From Pedobacter chitinilyticus (GTDB lineage Bacteria; Bacteroidota; Bacteroidia; Sphingobacteriales; Sphingobacteriaceae), in assembly GCF_003313385.1 (NCBI RefSeq), contig NZ_QMHN01000001.1, positions 1,104,097 through 1,168,096 of the forward strand: 64,000 nt of DNA, given 5' to 3'. Below, one piece after another: positions 62,620 through 64,000 of the stretch. Each line of letters begins with the position of its first letter. The stretch's first letter is position 1. A program made the translations under genes and the position numbers. The notes under the pieces were generated by a model. That model made no database searches, was not told the origin of the DNA, and was given only the letters and a program-made list of their open reading frames with translations.

Positions 62620-63795
62620 CTAATAATTGCCTGTCACACCCAATTCCAATCCACGTAATTCGGCCAAACCACGCAAACGGCCTATGGCTGAGTAACCTGG
62701 GTTGGTTACCTTATTTAAATCATCCAGCATTTGGTGTCCGTGATCAGGTCTAAAAGGAATAGGTGCGGTACGTTTAGCATTCTCTGCCGTCACGACTTTC
62801 ATTACTTCGTACATGTTTACATCACCTCCTAAGTGATCGGCTTCGTAAAAATTACCCTCTTCATCCTTGGTGACATTACGCAAATGCAAAAAGTAAACGC
62901 GTTCTTTTACGGCTTCAAAAATCTCAACCAAATTGTTTTTGTCGCCTGGACCCAATGAACCTGTGCAATAGCAAATGCCATTGAAAGCTTGGTCTACGCT
63001 ACGCAAAATACTCACTAAATCTTCTTTAGTGCTTGCTACACGCGGCAAACCTAAAATTGGATAAGGAGGGTCATCAGGGTGGATGGTCATTTTAATGCCC
63101 AGCTCGGTACATGTTTCGGCAATGCCCTCTAAAAACCAAGTAAGGTTGGCCCTTAGTCCATCGTGGCCAATGGCTTTATATTCGTCAATGCTGGCACGTA
63201 AGGCCTCTAATTCAATTTCTTTTTCATTGGGAATACCCATTAATACATTGATGCGCAAGTCATCTAACTCGGCTTGGCTCATGGTTTCAAATTTGGTTTT
63301 GGCCTTTGCTGCTATTTGAGGTGTATAATCAGCTTCGGCTCCTTCCCTCTTGAAAATGAACAAATCAAAAATGGCCAGATCTGTCCAATTGAAATAAAGG
63401 GCTTTGGCACCGTTAGGCATTTCAAGATCCAGTTGTGTACGGGTCCAATCTAATACGGGCATAAAATTGTAGCAAATGGTTTTTATGCCACATTGTGCTA
63501 AATTCCTTAACGATTGGTTATAGTTTTGCAGGTAATGCTCGGCATTAGGTCTACGGGTTTTGATGGCCTCGTGTACTGGTACGCTTTCGACCACACTCCA
63601 GGTCAATCCAGCGGCTTCAATGATGGCTTTACGTTCTAATATATCTTCTACGGGCCAAACTTCGCCGTGTGGAATATGGTGCAGGGCACTTACAATGCCA
63701 CTTGCTCCAGCTTGTCTAACATCTTGTAATGAAACTGGATCATTTGGTCCGTACCAACGCCAAGTTTGTAATAGTTTATGTTTTTGGTTGCTCAT
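62620..63795 (-). CDS. uxuA: Mannonate dehydratase
   Basis: The 391-residue protein is near the usual length for UxuA and starts 'QTWRWYGPNDPVSLQDVRQA', followed by 'GIVSALHHIPHGEVWP'. Metal-site regions include 'KMTIHPDDPPYPILGLPRV', 'ICYCTGSLGPGDKNNL' and 'PFRPDHGHQML'. The enzyme converts D-mannonate to 2-keto-3-deoxygluconate in glucuronate catabolism, in the cytoplasm. It stands just outside the tRNA-Arg junction and represents the core chromosome. Other uxu or uxa genes would lie outside the window. Confidence 0.96.
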   Translation of the reverse strand: MSNQKHKLLQTWRWYGPNDPVSLQDVRQAGASGIVSALHHIPHGEVWPVEDILERKAIIEAAGLTWSVVESVPVHEAIKTRRPNAEHYLQNYNQSLRNLAQCGIKTICYNFMPVLDWTRTQLDLEMPNGAKALYFNWTDLAIFDLFIFKREGAEADYTPQIAAKAKTKFETMSQAELDDLRINVLMGIPNEKEIELEALRASIDEYKAIGHDGLRANLTWFLEGIAETCTELGIKMTIHPDDPPYPILGLPRVASTKEDLVSILRSVDQAFNGICYCTGSLGPGDKNNLVEIFEAVKERVYFLHLRNVTKDEEGNFYEADHLGGDVNMYEVMKVVTAENAKRTAPIPFRPDHGHQMLDDLNKVTNPGYSAIGRLRGLAELRGLELGVTGNY

Positions 63796-63865
63796 TCTAT
63801 TTATATATGGACAGCCAATATTACAGAATTTCGCCTACAACAGCCCTAACAAGGGTTTAAAATAG

Positions 63866-63885
63866 TTACGGAAACGTTATCGTAA
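63866..63885. promoter_or_regulatory. Possible LacI-type operator upstream of uxuA
   Basis: TTACG-GAA-ACGT-TAT-CGTAA is a 20-bp near-palindrome with an ACGT centre, 71 nt before the uxuA start. LacI-family sites often have this form around a central CG. No regulator gene is in the window. Confidence 0.4.
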
Positions 63886-63922
63886 ACAAAGGGATACTGG
63901 TTGATGACACTCCATAACAAGG

Positions 63923-63983
63923 AAAAAAAAGCCCGCCACCAGAGGATCATCAGATGATTAGAAAACACCAGAAGGTGACGGGT
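63923..63983 (-). terminator. Terminator of a minus-strand gene beyond the right edge
   Basis: GCCCGCCACC at 63931-63940 pairs with GGTGACGGGT at 63974-63983 (8 of 10 Watson-Crick pairs). On the minus strand the stem ends in eight T residues. An inner ATCATCTGATGAT palindrome adds a second small hairpin. Confidence 0.55.
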
Positions 63984-64000
63984 GCGACGGGATCAAACGC

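Overview
The window looks like a chromosomal segment of a Bacteroidota bacterium, most likely Sphingobacteriaceae and Pedobacter-like. Reasons: two SusC/SusD TonB-dependent uptake loci each led by an ECF sigma factor and a FecR anti-sigma factor, STN domains on the SusC proteins, TlpA-like redoxins, starts without clear Shine-Dalgarno sites, a TAnnTTTG-type promoter element, and conjugative-element gene families typical of this phylum (DUF932-like, DUF3945-like, Hc1-like). The taxonomy is inferred from gene content only.

Layout. (1) 1-7.6 kb, minus strand: sigma, FecR, SusC, SusD and a redoxin-like gene cut by the window edge; then tRNA-Cys and a repeat-rich gap. (2) 8.3-16.5 kb, minus strand: a secreted zinc metalloprotease and a TetR-ABC-HlyD-TolC export operon. 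(3) 16.9-25.4 kb, plus strand: a second sigma-FecR-SusC-SusD-TlpA locus in the same gene order, followed by a 21-bp tandem-repeat array framed by a 24-bp inverted repeat. (4) 25.9-33.5 kb: small accessory genes (DUF2971, DUF4259-like), a sigma factor with a small membrane partner, and a serine hydrolase.

(5) 34-62.5 kb is a genomic island ending at tRNA-Arg(UCU). Its left part (35.0-53.7 kb) is a nearly unbroken minus-strand block of apparent anti-phage or conflict genes: a truncated zeta-toxin module; a membrane coiled-coil protein; an SMC/Rad50-like ATPase with a zinc hook and a nitrilase-superfamily partner; a membrane HEPN-like protein with a ComEC-type metallo-beta-lactamase; a tightly coupled trio of a small FVSNSSS-motif protein, a radical SAM/SPASM enzyme and a large NACHT-type STAND NTPase with a possible PD-(D/E)XK N-terminus; two more PD-(D/E)XK-like proteins; an unknown protein; and a broken AraC regulator. 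Its right part (53.9-62.5 kb) is a decaying integrative element: a DUF932-like gene with an internal deletion, small element genes, an HNH nuclease, a HEPN-like protein, a histone H1-like protein, a truncated DUF3945-like gene, and a recombinase operon made of a catalytically dead resolvase-like protein, a 51-residue protein and a large serine recombinase whose reading frame runs antisense through tRNA-Arg.

(6) 62.6-63.8 kb: uxuA, apparently back in the core chromosome.

The best candidate for an undescribed system is the overlapping trio at 43030-48504. Its genes are separated by 1 nt and overlap by 4 nt, which suggests that a radical-SAM-modified small protein works with, or is sensed by, a STAND NTPase. 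The nitrilase-SMC pair and the HEPN-MBL pair next to it may be separate systems or parts of one.
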